Of a stretch of 5,742 nt of DNA, positions 5,322 to 5,742 are shown piece by piece. Source of the stretch: Candidatus Eiseniibacteriota bacterium (GTDB lineage: Bacteria; Joyebacterota; Joyebacteria; Joyebacterales; Joyebacteraceae); NCBI GenBank assembly GCA_030609605.1, contig JAUWBY010000151.1, forward strand, positions 1-5,742. Reading direction: 5' to 3'. The notes below the pieces were generated by a model. It was not told where the DNA came from. It made no database searches and saw only the letters and a list, made by a program, of their open reading frames with translations. Numbering within the stretch: position 1 is the stretch's first letter; each line of letters begins with the position of its first letter. The translations under genes and the position numbers were made by a program.

Positions 5322-5742
5322 TTGTGTGGAGCAACATTCATGATGCTCGTGCTCATTGGTGCACTTGCGCCTGTATGTGTCCGGTTCTTGAGGTGAGCGG
5401 CCGCCTTGTCCGGAGACCAGCCCATCATGCGGACCTTGTCACCGCGGGCTATGGTTATGAGATGGGGCACGCAGAAGCCGGACGTTGTGTTCTCAAGAGC
5501 CGCCACCAGATTGCTGGCATGCTCTCCGTCGACCATGAAATGCTCGGTCCCCGGAGAGGAGATGCCCCAGATCGCGTAGTAAGGGAGTACCTGGAGCGCA
5601 ACCAGACGTTCATTGAGTTCCTTCATGACACCCGGGTCATCGTTTATCCCCTTGAGGAGGGGACCCTGCTGGAGCATAACGATGCCGGCGTCCGCCATCA
5701 TTCTGATTCCCTTTTCGAGATCAGGTGTGAGTTCCCTCGCGT
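5318..5742 (-). CDS. KamA-family radical SAM aminomutase-like protein (N-terminus outside window)
   Basis: The visible 140 C-terminal residues match the end of the lysine 2,3-aminomutase (KamA)/EpmB group: RELTPDL, then MADAGI, GPLLKGINDDPGVMKELN (26-43 of the fragment), VLPYY (51-55), GTEHF (64-68) and SGFCVP (87-92). These radical SAM, PLP-dependent enzymes move an amino group between adjacent carbons; EpmB makes beta-lysine for EF-P. The fragment is unusual. From remembered alignment, the two aspartates that hold the substrate side-chain amine in lysine 2,3-aminomutase fall at Ile60 and Ile97. The glycine-rich loop before the PLP lysine is reduced to ARGDK, with Lys102 the candidate PLP lysine. 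The zinc-binding Cys tail of clostridial KamA is absent; about 38 residues follow Lys102, ending in a Ser/Thr/Ala/Met-rich tail. The radical SAM CxxxCxxC motif lies outside the window. Family membership is good; the substrate is unknown and may not be lysine. Confidence 0.82.
   Translation of the reverse strand, partial: ARELTPDLEKGIRMMADAGIVMLQQGPLLKGINDDPGVMKELNERLVALQVLPYYAIWGISSPGTEHFMVDGEHASNLVAALENTTSGFCVPHLITIARGDKVRMMGWSPDKAAAHLKNRTHTGASAPMSTSIMNVAPHK

Noticed and set aside
5201..5742. Plus-strand frame from ATG 5201, open for about 180 codons to the window edge
   Set aside because: It is in exact antisense codon register to the KamA-like gene, where stops need TTA, CTA or TCA codons that this GC-rich gene avoids. 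The product is rich in Arg, His and Cys and resembles no family I know. The upstream signals are kept as a finding only.

Overview
This looks like chromosomal DNA from a GC-rich bacterium. Four of the five genes have a start inside the window, three of them apparently GTG, and GGAGG-type ribosome binding sites are strong. All five recognised genes lie on the minus strand. Nothing in the window fixes the phylum. A cytoplasmic hybrid histidine kinase with GAF domains suggests a signalling-rich diderm lineage, but that is a guess. I see no mobile element, tRNA, rRNA or CRISPR array.

In transcription order (right to left) the window holds: (a) the C-terminal 140 residues of a KamA-type radical SAM aminomutase relative, ending in a pair of hairpins that probably terminate its transcript; (b) about 400 bases without a convincing gene, containing a tandem repeat, a hairpin next to a ribosome binding site, and a promoter-like plus-strand stretch; (c) a 407-residue FIST sensory protein; (d) 26 bases later, a 784-residue soluble hybrid histidine kinase (coiled coil, two probable GAF domains, HisKA, HATPase, receiver); (e) a 169-base gap with a weak hairpin, a 12-base tandem repeat, a 10-base palindrome and a good sigma70-type promoter; (f) dapB, the lysine/diaminopimelate pathway reductase; (g) a downstream HD-domain phosphohydrolase of the YfbR/HDDC2 type, cut by the left edge.

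The FIST protein and the kinase are probably one transcript and one signalling module: FIST binds a small molecule and the kinase passes the signal on. The arrangement resembles the NosP (FIST)/NahK pairs known from Pseudomonas and relatives. No response regulator or HPt protein for the phosphorelay is visible. dapB appears to have its own promoter and to be followed by the HD gene. The loose theme of KamA-like enzyme, possible amino-acid sensor and lysine-pathway enzyme is suggestive, but only adjacency supports it.

The most interesting points are the KamA-like enzyme, in which both aspartates that hold the lysine side chain in lysine 2,3-aminomutase appear to be isoleucine, and the FIST-kinase pair with a Cys/His cluster in the FIST protein.
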